The translations under genes and the position numbers were made by a program. Below are positions 53,875 through 63,822 of a stretch of 64,000 nucleotides of DNA, in pieces (within the stretch, counting starts at the first letter, position 1; each line of letters starts with the position of its first letter). Under the pieces are notes generated by a model. The model had not been told where the DNA came from. It made no database searches and was given only the letters and a program-made list of their open reading frames with translations. Origin of the DNA: Actinomyces oris (GTDB lineage: Bacteria; Actinomycetota; Actinomycetes; Actinomycetales; Actinomycetaceae); assembly GCF_001937665.1 (NCBI RefSeq), contig NZ_MSKL01000019.1, positions 37,856-101,855 on the forward strand, in the 5' to 3' direction.

Positions 53875-55869
53875 ATGCTTCCCGCTCCTGTCACCGCCGT
53901 TGTGACGCCCCTGACCGAGGCCACCGGCCCGGCCTCCTGGGCCTGGCTGCTCATCGCCGTCCCCGCGGCCTCCGCCGCCTTCCTGCTGCTGGCCGGCCGC
54001 CGCTCCAACGCCTGGGGCCACTGGCTGGGTCTGGCCGCCTCCTTCGCCGCCGCCTGCCTCGGTGTGGGCATCCTCGTGCAGGTCCTGGGCCTGCCCGCCG
54101 AGGAACGCGTCATCGGCCTGCCCCTCTACCACTGGTTCTCCGCCGGGAACCTGAACATCGACGTCGGCCTGCGCCTGGACCCGCTGTCGCTGACCTTCGT
54201 CACCCTGGTCACCTGCGTCGGCTTCCTCATCCACCTGTACTCGGTGGCCTACATGGCCCACGACCGCGACCGGCGCCGTTTCTTCGCCTATCTCAACCTC
54301 TTCATCGCCGCGATGCTCACCCTGGTCCTGGGCGACTCCTACATCGTGCTCTTCGTCGGCTGGGAGGGCGTGGGCCTGGCCTCCTACCTGCTCATCGGCT
54401 TCTGGAACACCGCCGACGCCGATGCGCCCCAGGGCGAGCAGGCCACCAGTCGCGAGAACGCCGCCGCCGCCAAGAAGGCCTTCGTCATGAACCGTGTGGG
54501 CGACGTCGGTCTCCTGCTGGCCATGATGACGATCGTCGGCCAGATCGGCTCGGTCTCCTTCGACGACGTCTCCGCCGCCGCCCTCGACGGCTCGGTGACC
54601 ACGGGCTGGCTCACCGCCATCGGCTTCTTCCTGCTCCTGGCGGCCTGCGGCAAGTCCGCCCAGTTCCCCCTCCAGGCCTGGCTGGGTGACGCCATGGCCG
54701 GCCCCACACCGGTCTCCGCCCTCATCCACGCAGCCACCATGGTCACCGCCGGCGTCTACCTCATGGTCCGCTCCGCCGCCGTCTTCGAGGGAGCCCCGAG
54801 CGCCCAGACGGCCGTGGCCGTCGTCGGCGCCATCACCCTGCTGCTGGGGGCCGTCATCGGAAGCGCCAAGGACGACATGAAGAAGGTCCTGGCCGCCTCC
54901 ACCATGAGCCAGATCGGCTACATGATGCTGGGGGCCGGTCTCGGCCCGATCGGCTACGCCTTCGCCATCTTCCACCTGCTCACCCACGGCTTCTTCAAGG
55001 CCCAGCTCTTCCTGGGGGCCGGCTCGGTCATGCACGCCATGGGCGACCAGGTCAACATGCGCCGCTTCGGCGGCCTGCGCGGCGCCATGGCGATCACCTG
55101 GGTCACCATGGGCATCGGTTGGCTCGCCATCCTGGGGGTGCCGCCCTTCTCCGGCTTCTGGTCCAAGGACCGCCTCATCGAGGCCGCCTTCATCGGCGAG
55201 GGCGCCAAGCCCTGGATCCTGGGAACCATCGCCCTGTTGGGCGCGGGCCTGACCGCCTTCTACATGTCCCGCCTGTTCTTCATGATCTTCCACGGCAAGC
55301 AGCGCTGGACCACCAAAGACGACCTGGAGGGCGAGGTCCATCCCCACGAGTCCGGCTGGCTCATGACGCTGCCCCTGATCGTCCTGTCCGTGTTCTCCGC
55401 GGGCCTGGGCGGGCTGCTGACCTACAACAACATGTTCGTCACCTGGCTGGAGCCGGTCACCGGTCACGCCGAGCACGGTGAGCCGGTCCTGCCGGCCACC
55501 GTCATCATGGGCGCCACCCTCGCCCTGGTTGTGGTCGGGGTTGTCGTGGCCTGGTGGATGTACGTGCGCCGCACGGTGCCCGTCGTCCTGCAGCCCACCA
55601 ACCCCCTGGTGGAGGCCGCCCGCAAGGACATGTACCAGGACGCCGTCAACGAGGCCCTGGCCATGCGCACCGGTCAGGGGCTGGTCCTGGCCACCGACGC
55701 CGTCGAGCGCTACGTCGTCGACGGCGCCATCGAGGGTGCCGCCGCGGGCACCGGCGCCCTGGGGCGCCTGACCCGCCGCACCGAGTCCGGGTACGTGCGC
55801 TCCTACGCCGGCTACATGCTGGCCGGAACGGTCCTCGTACTCATCGCCGTCCTGGCCGCCAGGTTCTGA
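53875..55869 (+). CDS. nuoL: NADH-quinone oxidoreductase subunit L
   Basis: Antiporter-like proton-pumping subunit at the distal end of the membrane arm. The 664-residue protein has about 16 helices. Markers: LYSVAYMAHDRDRRRFFAYL, LFVGWEGVGLASYLLIGFW, KKAFVMNRVGDVGLLLAMM, FPLQAWLGDAMAGPTPVSAL followed by IHAATMVTAGVYLMVRSAA, and the MGDQVNMRRFGGLRGAM loop. The lateral amphipathic helix is expected near the C-terminus. Start ATG 53875. Followed 13 bases later by nuoM. Confidence 0.97.
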   Translation: MLPAPVTAVVTPLTEATGPASWAWLLIAVPAASAAFLLLAGRRSNAWGHWLGLAASFAAACLGVGILVQVLGLPAEERVIGLPLYHWFSAGNLNIDVGLRLDPLSLTFVTLVTCVGFLIHLYSVAYMAHDRDRRRFFAYLNLFIAAMLTLVLGDSYIVLFVGWEGVGLASYLLIGFWNTADADAPQGEQATSRENAAAAKKAFVMNRVGDVGLLLAMMTIVGQIGSVSFDDVSAAALDGSVTTGWLTAIGFFLLLAACGKSAQFPLQAWLGDAMAGPTPVSALIHAATMVTAGVYLMVRSAAVFEGAPSAQTAVAVVGAITLLLGAVIGSAKDDMKKVLAASTMSQIGYMMLGAGLGPIGYAFAIFHLLTHGFFKAQLFLGAGSVMHAMGDQVNMRRFGGLRGAMAITWVTMGIGWLAILGVPPFSGFWSKDRLIEAAFIGEGAKPWILGTIALLGAGLTAFYMSRLFFMIFHGKQRWTTKDDLEGEVHPHESGWLMTLPLIVLSVFSAGLGGLLTYNNMFVTWLEPVTGHAEHGEPVLPATVIMGATLALVVVGVVVAWWMYVRRTVPVVLQPTNPLVEAARKDMYQDAVNEALAMRTGQGLVLATDAVERYVVDGAIEGAAAGTGALGRLTRRTESGYVRSYAGYMLAGTVLVLIAVLAARF

Positions 55870-55882
55870 GAGGACACGTCAC

Positions 55883-57487
55883 ATGCCGACTCTTCCCGCA
55901 TCGCTGCCCGTCCTGACCGTCATGGCGATCACGCCGTTGGCCGGGGCGCTCCTGCTGTGGCTGGTTCCGCCGCTGCGCCGGCTCCACGCCCGCGCCGTGG
56001 GTCTCGTGTTCTCCCTGGCGGTCCTCGCCCTGGGCCTGTGGGCGCTGAGCGCCTTCGAGCTGGGCCACGCCGGCACTGTCCAGTTGACCGACACCCACTC
56101 CTGGATCCCCGCCATCGGCGCCTCCTGGGCCCTGGGCGTCAACGGCCTGGGCCTGTCCATGGTGCTTCTGGCCGCCTTCGTCACGCCCCTGGTGCTGCTC
56201 GCCTCCTGGGGCGAGGTCCCCGCCGACCGGCAGGGGCTGTTCACCGGGCTCGTCCTGGCGCTGGAGTTCTTCGTCGTCGTCATCTTCTCGGCCCGGGACC
56301 TGCTCCTGTTCTACCTGTGCTTCGAGGCGATGCTCATCCCGGTGTACTTCCTCATCGGCTGCTTCGGCGGACAGAAGCGTCAGCGCGCCGCCCTGAAGTT
56401 CCTCCTGTACTCCCTGGCCGGCGGGCTCGTCATGCTCATCGGCGTCATCGCCGTCTACCTGCACTCCGCCCAGAACGGCACCCCCAGCTTCCTCATCGAC
56501 TCGGTGGCGGCCAACCTGCACGTGTCGGCCTCCGCGGGGCACTGGATCTTCCTGACCTTCTTCATCGCCTTCGCCATCAAGGCGCCGCTGGTCCCGGTCC
56601 ACACCTGGCTGCCCGACACCGCCGAGCAGGCCACTCCGGGCACCTCGGTGCTGCTCATCGGCATCCTGGACAAGATCGGCACCTTCGGCATGATCACCCT
56701 GGTCCTGCCGATCTTCCCGGAGGCCTCCCGCTGGGCCGCCCCGGTGATCCTGGTCCTGGCGGTCGTCTCCATCATCTACGGGGGCCTGGCCGCCATCGCC
56801 CAGGACAACCTCTACCGCCTCATCTCCTACACCTCCGTGAGCCACTTCGGCTTCATGGTCCTGGGGATCTTCATCGGCAACCAGGTGGCCGCCAACGGCG
56901 CCATGGTCTACATGGTGGCCCACGGGCTGTCCATCGCCGGCCTCTACCTGGTCACCGGCTTCATGGCGCGGCGCACTGGGACCGTCGCCATCAGCGAGCT
57001 CGGCGGCATCGCCCGGGTCATGCCGCTGGTGGCCGGGACCTTCCTGGTCTGCGGGCTGGCCTCCATCGCCCTGCCGGGCCTGAGCGGATTCGTGCCCGAG
57101 TGGATGGTGCTCACCGGCACCTTCTCGGTCTCGCTGGCCCTGGGCGGTGCAGCCGTCGTCGGTGTCGTCATCGCCGCCGTCTACATGCTGCTGCCCTACC
57201 AGCGGGTCTTCACCGGAGCGCCTGCGCCCGAGCGCGTCGGCAGCCCCGACCTCGACGGGCGTGAGCGCCTCGTCGTCGTCCCCATCATCGCCGCGATGCT
57301 CGCGCTCGGGCTGGCCCCGGCCACCCTCACGCACGCGCTCGACGACGTCGCCCGGCAGGTCGCGCTCACGGTGACCCGTTCCCCGCAGGACGCCGCCTCC
57401 GCCGTCGTCGCCGGTGACAGCCACGATGCCGGCGGTGCATCCGAAGCGCCCGCCGCCTCCACTGCTACGGAAGGGAACACCAAGTGA
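55883..57487 (+). CDS. nuoM: NADH-quinone oxidoreductase subunit M
   Basis: Second antiporter-like proton-pumping subunit. The 534-residue protein has about 14 helices with LLFYLCFEAMLIPVYFLIG (catalytic Glu on helix 5), VPVHTWLPDTAEQATPGTSV (Lys/His path), LISYTSVSHFGFMVLGIFIG and FVPEWMVLTGTFSVSLALGG. It ends with an Ala-rich tail (DASSAVVAGDSHDAGGASEA-like) without function known. Start ATG 55883 follows a GAGAGGAC site. Overlaps nuoN by GTGA. Confidence 0.96.
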   Translation: MPTLPASLPVLTVMAITPLAGALLLWLVPPLRRLHARAVGLVFSLAVLALGLWALSAFELGHAGTVQLTDTHSWIPAIGASWALGVNGLGLSMVLLAAFVTPLVLLASWGEVPADRQGLFTGLVLALEFFVVVIFSARDLLLFYLCFEAMLIPVYFLIGCFGGQKRQRAALKFLLYSLAGGLVMLIGVIAVYLHSAQNGTPSFLIDSVAANLHVSASAGHWIFLTFFIAFAIKAPLVPVHTWLPDTAEQATPGTSVLLIGILDKIGTFGMITLVLPIFPEASRWAAPVILVLAVVSIIYGGLAAIAQDNLYRLISYTSVSHFGFMVLGIFIGNQVAANGAMVYMVAHGLSIAGLYLVTGFMARRTGTVAISELGGIARVMPLVAGTFLVCGLASIALPGLSGFVPEWMVLTGTFSVSLALGGAAVVGVVIAAVYMLLPYQRVFTGAPAPERVGSPDLDGRERLVVVPIIAAMLALGLAPATLTHALDDVARQVALTVTRSPQDAASAVVAGDSHDAGGASEAPAASTATEGNTK

Positions 57488-59097
57488 GCCCCTCAGCCAC
57501 TGCCCCGATCGTCAACTGGGACGCCCTGACGCCGGTACTCATCATCCTGGGCGCCGGTGTCCTGGGCGTCCTCGTGGAGGCATTCATCACCCGACCCGCC
57601 CGCCTGGCCATCCAGTCCACGCTGAGCCTTCTGGCCATCCTGGCCTCCGGGGTCTCCCTGTTCCTGCGCTGGGGTGAGGTCAAGGCCGCCGGGGCCGCCG
57701 CCGCGGCGACGCCCCAGTTCCAGCTCCCCAAGGGCTTCCTGCCGGGTGCCCGCATGTCCGCGGGCCTGACCGAGGATCCCTTCTCCATCGCCGCCCAGGG
57801 CATCCTCCTGGTCATCGGGCTGCTGGCCGTCATGGTCATGGCCGACCGGACCTCTGTCGGTGACGGGGCCTTCGCGGCCCAGGCCGCTGACCGGCCCGGC
57901 AGCGCGGAGGAGACCGAGTCCCTCCTGGCCGGGTGGACCACGACCGAGGTCTTCCCCCTGACCCTGTTCTCGCTGGGCGGCATGATGCTCTTCGGAGCCA
58001 GCAGCGACCTCATCACGCTGTTCGTCATCCTGGAGATGATCTCCCTGCCGCTGTACATCCTGGCGGCCACCGCCCGCCACCGCCGGCTGCTCAGCCAGGA
58101 GGCGGCGCTGAAGTACTTCGTGCTGGGTGCCTTCGCCTCGGCCTTCCTCCTCATGGGAGCGGCCCTGCTCTACGGGGTGGCCGGTGCCGTCGACTACGAG
58201 ACCCTGGGCGAGGCCGTGCGCACCGTGCCGGGGCAGGAGTGGCTCGTCCTGGCCGGCCTCATGCTGGTGATCATCGGCCTGCTGTTCAAGGTGGCGGCCG
58301 TGCCCTTCCACGCCTGGAGCCCGGACGTCTACCAGGGCGCCCCCACCCCGGTCACCGGGTTCATGGCCGCCGGGGTCAAGGCCGCCGCCTTCCTGGCACT
58401 CGTGCGCTTCTACTACATGATCGCCGGTGCCATGGGCTGGGACCTGGCCCCCGCCCTGTGGGCCGTGGCGGCGCTGACCATGCTCGTGGGCACCGTCGTC
58501 GGGGTGGTTCAGCACGACGTCAAGCGCATGCTCGCCTACTCGGCCATCGCCCACGCCGGCTTCATGCTCATCGGGATCCTGGCCTACTCCCAGGCGGCGA
58601 TCTCCGCGCTCAGCTTCTACGCCCTGACCTACGGGATCGCCACCGTGGGAGCCTTCGGCATCATCACCCTGGTGCGCTCCAACCGTGACGGCTCCGTAGG
58701 CGGTGAGGACGGCGACCTGGATGCCTTCAAGGGGCTGGGACGCCGCAGCCCCTGGGCGGCCGGAGCCATGACCGTCTTCCTGCTGTCCTTCGCCGGAGTG
58801 CCCCTGACGGCCGGCTTCATGGCCAAGTTCCGGCTCTTCGCCACCGGCCTGAGCGGTAACGGGGTGCCCTTCGTCATCCTCGCCGTCGTCTGCTCGGCCG
58901 TGACCGCCTTCTTCTACATGAGGCTCATCGTGCTCATGTTCTTCCATGAGCCCGACGGCGAGCGCTCTGCGGTCGTGGGCAGCCAGGGCCCGATCCTCCT
59001 GGCGGTCGGCGTTGCGGTGATAGCCACAATCGGGTTGGGCGTTTTGCCGCAGACCGCCTTCGACCTGTTCGACCAGACGGCTATGCTCCTTCCGTGA
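57484..59097 (+). CDS. nuoN: NADH-quinone oxidoreductase subunit N
   Basis: Third antiporter-like proton-pumping subunit, last Nuo gene. The 537-residue protein has about 14 helices, with FVILEMISLPLYILAATARH, EAALKYFVLGAFASAFLLMG, FKVAAVPFHAWSPDVYQGAP followed by TPVTGFMAAGVKAAAF, and RMLAYSAIAHAGFMLIGIL. Start GTG 57484. Its stop overlaps the GTG of the polyprenyl diphosphate synthase (59094-59097), coupling side-chain synthesis to complex I expression. Confidence 0.96.
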   Translation: MSPSATAPIVNWDALTPVLIILGAGVLGVLVEAFITRPARLAIQSTLSLLAILASGVSLFLRWGEVKAAGAAAAATPQFQLPKGFLPGARMSAGLTEDPFSIAAQGILLVIGLLAVMVMADRTSVGDGAFAAQAADRPGSAEETESLLAGWTTTEVFPLTLFSLGGMMLFGASSDLITLFVILEMISLPLYILAATARHRRLLSQEAALKYFVLGAFASAFLLMGAALLYGVAGAVDYETLGEAVRTVPGQEWLVLAGLMLVIIGLLFKVAAVPFHAWSPDVYQGAPTPVTGFMAAGVKAAAFLALVRFYYMIAGAMGWDLAPALWAVAALTMLVGTVVGVVQHDVKRMLAYSAIAHAGFMLIGILAYSQAAISALSFYALTYGIATVGAFGIITLVRSNRDGSVGGEDGDLDAFKGLGRRSPWAAGAMTVFLLSFAGVPLTAGFMAKFRLFATGLSGNGVPFVILAVVCSAVTAFFYMRLIVLMFFHEPDGERSAVVGSQGPILLAVGVAVIATIGLGVLPQTAFDLFDQTAMLLP

Positions 59098-60200
59098 TCG
59101 GATCACTGCCGCTGAGCGCCCCTGAGCTGGAGTCGCGCATCGTCCCCGCCCTCCAGACCATCGAGGACCGCCTCATGGAGGTGGTCACCAGCGCCGACGA
59201 GACCATCAACCCACCGACCTCGCACCTGGCCGAGGCCGGCGGCAAGCGCCTGCGCCCGGTCCTGGCCCTGCTGACCGCCCAGCTCGGAGACCCGGCCCTG
59301 GCCACCGGTGAGCAGATCCGCGACGCCGGCGTGGCCGTGGAGCTGACCCACATCGCCACCCTCTACCACGACGACGTCATGGACGAGGCCCCGCTGCGCC
59401 GCGGCGCCCCGAGCGCCCAGACCGTGTGGGGCAACTCCGCCGCCATCCTCACCGGCGACGTCCTCGTCGCCCGCGCCTCCCAGCTGGTGGCGGCCCTCAG
59501 CCCGGAGGCCGTCATGGCTCACGCCAAGACCTTCGAGCGCCTGTGCATGGGCCAGCTCCATGAGACCCTGCCTCGCCCTGCGGGCACCGACCCGGTGGAC
59601 CACTACATCCAGGTCCTGGCGGACAAGACCGGCTCCCTCATCGCGGTGTCCGCCCGCTTCGGGGCGATGCTCACCGATGCCGGGGCGCGAACAGAGCGGA
59701 TCGTGGAGGAGTTCGGAGACAAGATCGGCGTGGCCTTCCAGCTGGCCGACGACGTCATCGACCTCATGAGCGACTCGGCCACCACCGGCAAGACCCCCGG
59801 CACCGACCTGCGCGAAGGCGTGGACACCATGCCGGTCCTCCTTCTGCGCAAGGCCCTGGCGGCCGGTGAGCTCGATGCCGCCGGCCAGGCCATCCTCTCT
59901 CGCCTGTCCACCGGTGACCTGTCCGACGACGCCTTCCTGGCCGACGTCGTCGCTCGCCTGCGCGAGCACCCGGTCCTGGCCCGTACCCGCGAGATGGCCA
60001 TGGCCTGGGCCACCGAGGCGGTCGAGGGCCTGGAGGGCCTGGAGGAGGCCGTTCTTGACGGCACCCGGCAGCGCCTGACCCGGGCCGGCATCGAGGGTGA
60101 GGCCGCCGCGGAGGCTATGGCCGACGCCGGTGAACGGGTGGTGCAGGTGCGTGCGGCTATGGAGGACTTCGCCCGCATCCTCGTGGACCGGGCCGCCTGA
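59094..60200 (+). CDS. Trans-polyprenyl diphosphate synthase (menaquinone side chain)
   Basis: Makes the long isoprenyl diphosphate used by MenA. The 368-residue protein has both aspartate-rich motifs: the first in LYHDDVMDEAPLRRGAPSAQ and the second in AFQLADDVIDLMSDSATTGK, along with the GGKRLRPVLALL motif. The residues around the first motif fit the long-chain (heptaprenyl to nonaprenyl) class rather than short-chain synthases, but chain length is not certain. Start GTG 59094 overlaps nuoN. It is the last gene of the operon beginning at menJ. A related gene follows nuoN in several actinobacteria. Confidence 0.93.
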   Translation: MIGSLPLSAPELESRIVPALQTIEDRLMEVVTSADETINPPTSHLAEAGGKRLRPVLALLTAQLGDPALATGEQIRDAGVAVELTHIATLYHDDVMDEAPLRRGAPSAQTVWGNSAAILTGDVLVARASQLVAALSPEAVMAHAKTFERLCMGQLHETLPRPAGTDPVDHYIQVLADKTGSLIAVSARFGAMLTDAGARTERIVEEFGDKIGVAFQLADDVIDLMSDSATTGKTPGTDLREGVDTMPVLLLRKALAAGELDAAGQAILSRLSTGDLSDDAFLADVVARLREHPVLARTREMAMAWATEAVEGLEGLEEAVLDGTRQRLTRAGIEGEAAAEAMADAGERVVQVRAAMEDFARILVDRAA

Positions 60201-60244
60201 CAGACCGGTCCGAGGGCTGAGGAGGCCTCGCAACTACCCATTGA

Positions 60245-60295
60245 CTCCCCATGGGGAGATGGGGAGCTGATGGGGAGAGACGGGTACCTCCCCAT
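60245..60295. repeat. Five octamer repeats upstream of the OmpA-domain lipoprotein gene
   Basis: The octamer ATGGGGAG occurs three times on the plus strand (60251-60258, 60259-60266, 60270-60277) and twice inverted as CTCCCCAT (60245-60252, 60288-60295). The first inverted and first direct copies form a palindrome CTCCCCATGGGGAG. The cluster lies 70-120 bases before the lipoprotein start, the expected place for an operator array. Confidence 0.55.
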
Positions 60296-60363
60296 CGTGG
60301 GCCGTGGACAGCGGCGAATAGGGTTCCAGGCACGTGTTCCCGATGCGCCGAAAGGTTCCCGAC

Positions 60364-61965
60364 ATGCCGTCCTCCACGCCGCTGTCTCCTGATTCCTGTG
60401 CCCGACTGACCCGACGTGGCGTCCTGGCCCTGCCCGCCCTGGCCGGTGCCGGGGCTGTTCTGACGGGCTGCGGAGTGCTCACGAAGGGCGGCTCCTCCTC
60501 GGGGAAGAGCTCGGGTGCTGCGTCCCCGCGTGCTGCTGCCACCGCGACTGGCCCCCATGGTGGGGTGATGCTGGAGGCGGAGTGGAAAGGAGCTCCGCTC
60601 TCGGTTGAGGTGGGTCCCGCCGCAGTCAACGGCAAGTACGCTGTCGTGCGCTTGGTGTTCACAACGACCTCGGATGAGAATGTGAGCCTGTTTCAGCCAT
60701 TCGGTTACGCATATCGTCCGGGGACGATGGTTGCTATCAGAATGCTCTCTTTGGATAAGGGCTTGGTGTATCGTGAACTGGACGAAGAAGTACGTCATCT
60801 ATATGATGGTGTTGAAAAAGATAAGCCTTTGGAAGTATTCCCAGTGTTTCATGCGCCGCCCGAGGATGTCGGCGTCGTGGATCTGTTCCTGCCTTATGTG
60901 GGGATTGCTACAGGCGTTCCGGTGCTGAAGGATACTGAGACTGATTTCTCAGTGAATGATGTGGTGTCCAAGGCGAAGCTCGACGAGTCGGAGGCGGGGC
61001 CGTTCAAGATCGAGACCATGTCGCTGGCTGCTGATGATTCGTCGGATACGAAGCAGGATGAGAAGTCGACGACGGTGACGGTGGCCGGGGACGTCACGTT
61101 CGCGACAGACTCCGATCAGCTCTCGGCTCAGGCTGACAGCGTGCTGGCGAGTGTGGTGGAGCAGGTCAAGAAGTATCCCTCTGGTGGGGATCTGACGATC
61201 ACGGGGCACACCGATGATGTGGCCGATGATGCGCATAACCAGGATCTGTCGGAGCGGCGGGCCAAGGCGGTGTCGGATCGGCTCAAGAGGCTGACGGACC
61301 TGTCCAAGTGGAAGGAGTCGGTCTCGGGCAAGGGGGAGTCGTCTCCTCGGGTGTCGAATGACACCGATGAGCACCGGCAGGTCAACCGTCGTGTGGAGAT
61401 CACTCTGACACCCTCGAAGCCCGCCGAGTCCAGTGCGCCGCCGAGCACGGGCGCGGCACCGTCGTCGACCGCGATGCCAAAGGCTGCCGGCCCCGTGGGT
61501 AAAGGGCCTGAGGGAGTTGACGTGACGATTCGTGACAAGGTGGCGCACATGTCGATCGATAGTGTCACTCGGGTGGGTAAGTTCTTGATCGGCACCGTCA
61601 GGATTGAAGCGGAACAGGATGTCATGATGCCCGCGGCATGCCTTGTTTTGCCTGAAAGTATTGAGGGGCTGGGGTGGGTGGCTCTGAAGCACGATATACT
61701 CAGCCTCGGAGTTTTCAGTCTGACGGTTCTCGGTGGCGGAAAGCGTTACCTGGAGGCCGGGTTCAACTTCTCGGATGGTAGTGGCAGCTTGTTGGCCAAC
61801 CCGTTCGTTTATGATCTTGTTGCGGGTGGCGTGATGAGTATGCCTACTGTATGGCCCGACCCCGGCGGGGACAGAGTCGTTGTTGACTTGCCCGATGGAA
61901 ACAATCCGACTGCGCCGCACAGGATTGTCGCCCGTCTTACCGACATCCCGGTCGTCAACGCGTAG
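60364..61965 (+). CDS. TAT-type lipoprotein with central OmpA (peptidoglycan-binding) domain
   Basis: A 533-residue exported lipoprotein. The signal peptide has twin arginines (LTRRGVLALPALAGAGAVL) and a lipobox ending TGC. Residues about 55-200 form an unassigned domain (VVRLVFTTTSDENVSLFQPF, VGVVDLFLPYVGIATGVPVL). An OmpA-like domain at about 235-350 follows: VTFATDSDQLSAQADSVLAS, LTITGHTDDV, DLSERRAKAVSDRLKRL and EHRQVNRRVEITL, a fold that binds peptidoglycan. A Pro/Ser linker and a final unassigned domain follow. ATG 60364 is preferred over GTG 60334 because it has an AAAGG site and a clean signal. The two unassigned domains have clearly lower GC and different codon use from the nuo genes, suggesting transfer or rapid divergence. 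Confidence 0.82.
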   Translation: MPSSTPLSPDSCARLTRRGVLALPALAGAGAVLTGCGVLTKGGSSSGKSSGAASPRAAATATGPHGGVMLEAEWKGAPLSVEVGPAAVNGKYAVVRLVFTTTSDENVSLFQPFGYAYRPGTMVAIRMLSLDKGLVYRELDEEVRHLYDGVEKDKPLEVFPVFHAPPEDVGVVDLFLPYVGIATGVPVLKDTETDFSVNDVVSKAKLDESEAGPFKIETMSLAADDSSDTKQDEKSTTVTVAGDVTFATDSDQLSAQADSVLASVVEQVKKYPSGGDLTITGHTDDVADDAHNQDLSERRAKAVSDRLKRLTDLSKWKESVSGKGESSPRVSNDTDEHRQVNRRVEITLTPSKPAESSAPPSTGAAPSSTAMPKAAGPVGKGPEGVDVTIRDKVAHMSIDSVTRVGKFLIGTVRIEAEQDVMMPAACLVLPESIEGLGWVALKHDILSLGVFSLTVLGGGKRYLEAGFNFSDGSGSLLANPFVYDLVAGGVMSMPTVWPDPGGDRVVVDLPDGNNPTAPHRIVARLTDIPVVNA

Positions 61966-62251
61966 CGCCTCTGTCGCTCAGAAAGGGGGAGGTCGACAAG
62001 GGGGTGCCGCGCCGTCCTGATCGGCTCCCCGGTGGAGGACTCACCGCCCGATCCCGCCGGTGCCTCTCCGACGTGACGCGGCTCAAAGCGGCGATGTTGC
62101 CCGCGCCCTGGGGGAGGGCCGCCCTTCCTCCATAGACTGTGGCGCGGTGCCCCGCCGTCATCGCCGTCGCCCCGGACCGGATCAACCGGCCCTCCCGGCA
62201 GCGGGAGCGCGGGCGCCACGTCCACGTCCCCTGAATCAGGAACGAAGAACA

Positions 62252-63739
62252 GTGAACGCACGTCCTCTCAATGTCGCCGTCATCGGAGCAGGCCCCGCAG
62301 GCATCTACGCCTCGGACATCCTCTCGAAGTCGGGTCTGGACGTCTGTATCGACCTGTTCGAGCGGCTTCCTGCGCCCTACGGGCTGGTGCGCTACGGCGT
62401 CGCCCCCGACCACCCGCGCATCAAGCAGATCATCGTGGCCCTCTACAAGATCCTCCAGCGCGGGGACATCCGGCTCATCGGCAACGTCGAGGTCGGCCGC
62501 GACATCTCGGTGGCCGAGCTCCACGAGCATTACGACGCCATCGTCTTCTCCACCGGAGCCGACACCGACGCCCCCCTCGACATCCCCGGCGTCGACGCCC
62601 CCGAGTGCTACGGCGGCGCCGACTTCGTCTCCTGGTACGACGGGCACCCCGACCACCCGCGCACCTGGGACCTGAGCGCCAAGGAGGTCGCCGTCATCGG
62701 CGTCGGCAACGTCGCCCTGGACATCGCCCGCGTCCTGGCCAAGCACGCCGACGACCTCATGACCACTGAGATCCCCGCGAACGTGGCCGCCACCCTCCGG
62801 CAGTCCCCGGTCACCGACGTACACGTCTTCGGCCGCCGCGGCCCCGCCCAGGTGAAGTTCACCCCGCTGGAGCTGCGCGAGCTCGGCAAGCAGGCCGACG
62901 TCGACGTCATCGTCGACGAGGAGGACTTCGAGTACGACGAGGGCTCGCAGGCGGCCCTGGCCTCCTCCAACCAGCAGCGCCAGGTCGTCAAGGCCCTCGA
63001 GGGGTACGCGATGCAGGAGCCGGAGGACCTCACCGCCTCCCACCGCATCCACATCCACCTCTTCTCCGCACCCCACGAGGTCCTCACCGACGACGACGGC
63101 CACGTCGTCGGCCTGCGTACCGAGCGCACCCGCCTGACCGGAGACGGCAACGTCACCGGCACCGGCGAGTACCGCGACTGGCCCGTCCAGGCCGTCTACC
63201 GCGCCGTCGGATACGCCTCCAGCGCCATCGAGGGCCTCCCCTTCGACGCCGAGCGGCACGTCGTCCCCAACGAGGGCGGCCGCGTCCTCGGTGAGGACGG
63301 CAAGCCCCTGACCGGTCTGTACGCCACCGGCTGGATCCGCCGCGGCCCCGTGGGCCTCATCGGCTCCACCAAGTCCGACGCGCAGGAGACCATCACCAAC
63401 CTCGTGGCCGACGCCAACGCCGGCCTGCTGCACGCCGAGACCAGTGACGAGGCCCAGGTCGGCCACGACGCCGTCATCGCCCTGCTGGAGTCCCGCGGCA
63501 TCCCCTTCACCAACTGGGAGGGCTGGGAGCTGCTGGACGCCTACGAGCGCGAGCTCGGCGAGGGCTACGGCGAGGTCGTCGTCACCGGAGGGGAGTCCAA
63601 GCCGCGTGAGCGCGTCAAGGTCGTCTCCCGTGACGCCATGACCGCGATCTCCCGCTCCACCGAGGTCCCCGAGGACCTCATCGGCCAGCCCGAGGCGGGC
63701 CGCGTCCCCGAGCGCGTCGCCCACCGCCTGGCCGACTGA
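62252..63739 (+). CDS. fprA: Ferredoxin/flavodoxin-NADP+ reductase (FprA type)
   Basis: NADPH-ferredoxin reductase of the adrenodoxin-reductase family, passing electrons between NADPH and ferredoxin through FAD. The 495-residue protein has the FAD site [37 protein letters not shown], the NADP site [33 protein letters not shown] and the C-terminal [23 protein letters not shown] 62252 is the start; there is a weak GAAGAA site before it, and a longer frame upstream is non-coding in character. A GC-rich hairpin terminator follows the stop. Confidence 0.94.
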   Translation: MNARPLNVAVIGAGPAGIYASDILSKSGLDVCIDLFERLPAPYGLVRYGVAPDHPRIKQIIVALYKILQRGDIRLIGNVEVGRDISVAELHEHYDAIVFSTGADTDAPLDIPGVDAPECYGGADFVSWYDGHPDHPRTWDLSAKEVAVIGVGNVALDIARVLAKHADDLMTTEIPANVAATLRQSPVTDVHVFGRRGPAQVKFTPLELRELGKQADVDVIVDEEDFEYDEGSQAALASSNQQRQVVKALEGYAMQEPEDLTASHRIHIHLFSAPHEVLTDDDGHVVGLRTERTRLTGDGNVTGTGEYRDWPVQAVYRAVGYASSAIEGLPFDAERHVVPNEGGRVLGEDGKPLTGLYATGWIRRGPVGLIGSTKSDAQETITNLVADANAGLLHAETSDEAQVGHDAVIALLESRGIPFTNWEGWELLDAYERELGEGYGEVVVTGGESKPRERVKVVSRDAMTAISRSTEVPEDLIGQPEAGRVPERVAHRLAD

Positions 63740-63741
63740 AC

Positions 63742-63774
63742 CCGGGGGCCGGCGGCCCCGCCGCCGGCCCCCGG
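63742..63774 (+). terminator. GC-rich hairpin after fprA
   Basis: A 14-base stem begins three bases after the fprA stop: CCGGGGGCCGGCGG pairs with the complement ending at 63774 around a five-base loop CCCCG (63756-63760). It lacks a T tract. It probably separates fprA from ald. Confidence 0.6.
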
Positions 63775-63822
63775 CCCACACGCGCCACACCACCCCTTCA
63801 CAACCACCCCGAAGGCAGAACC

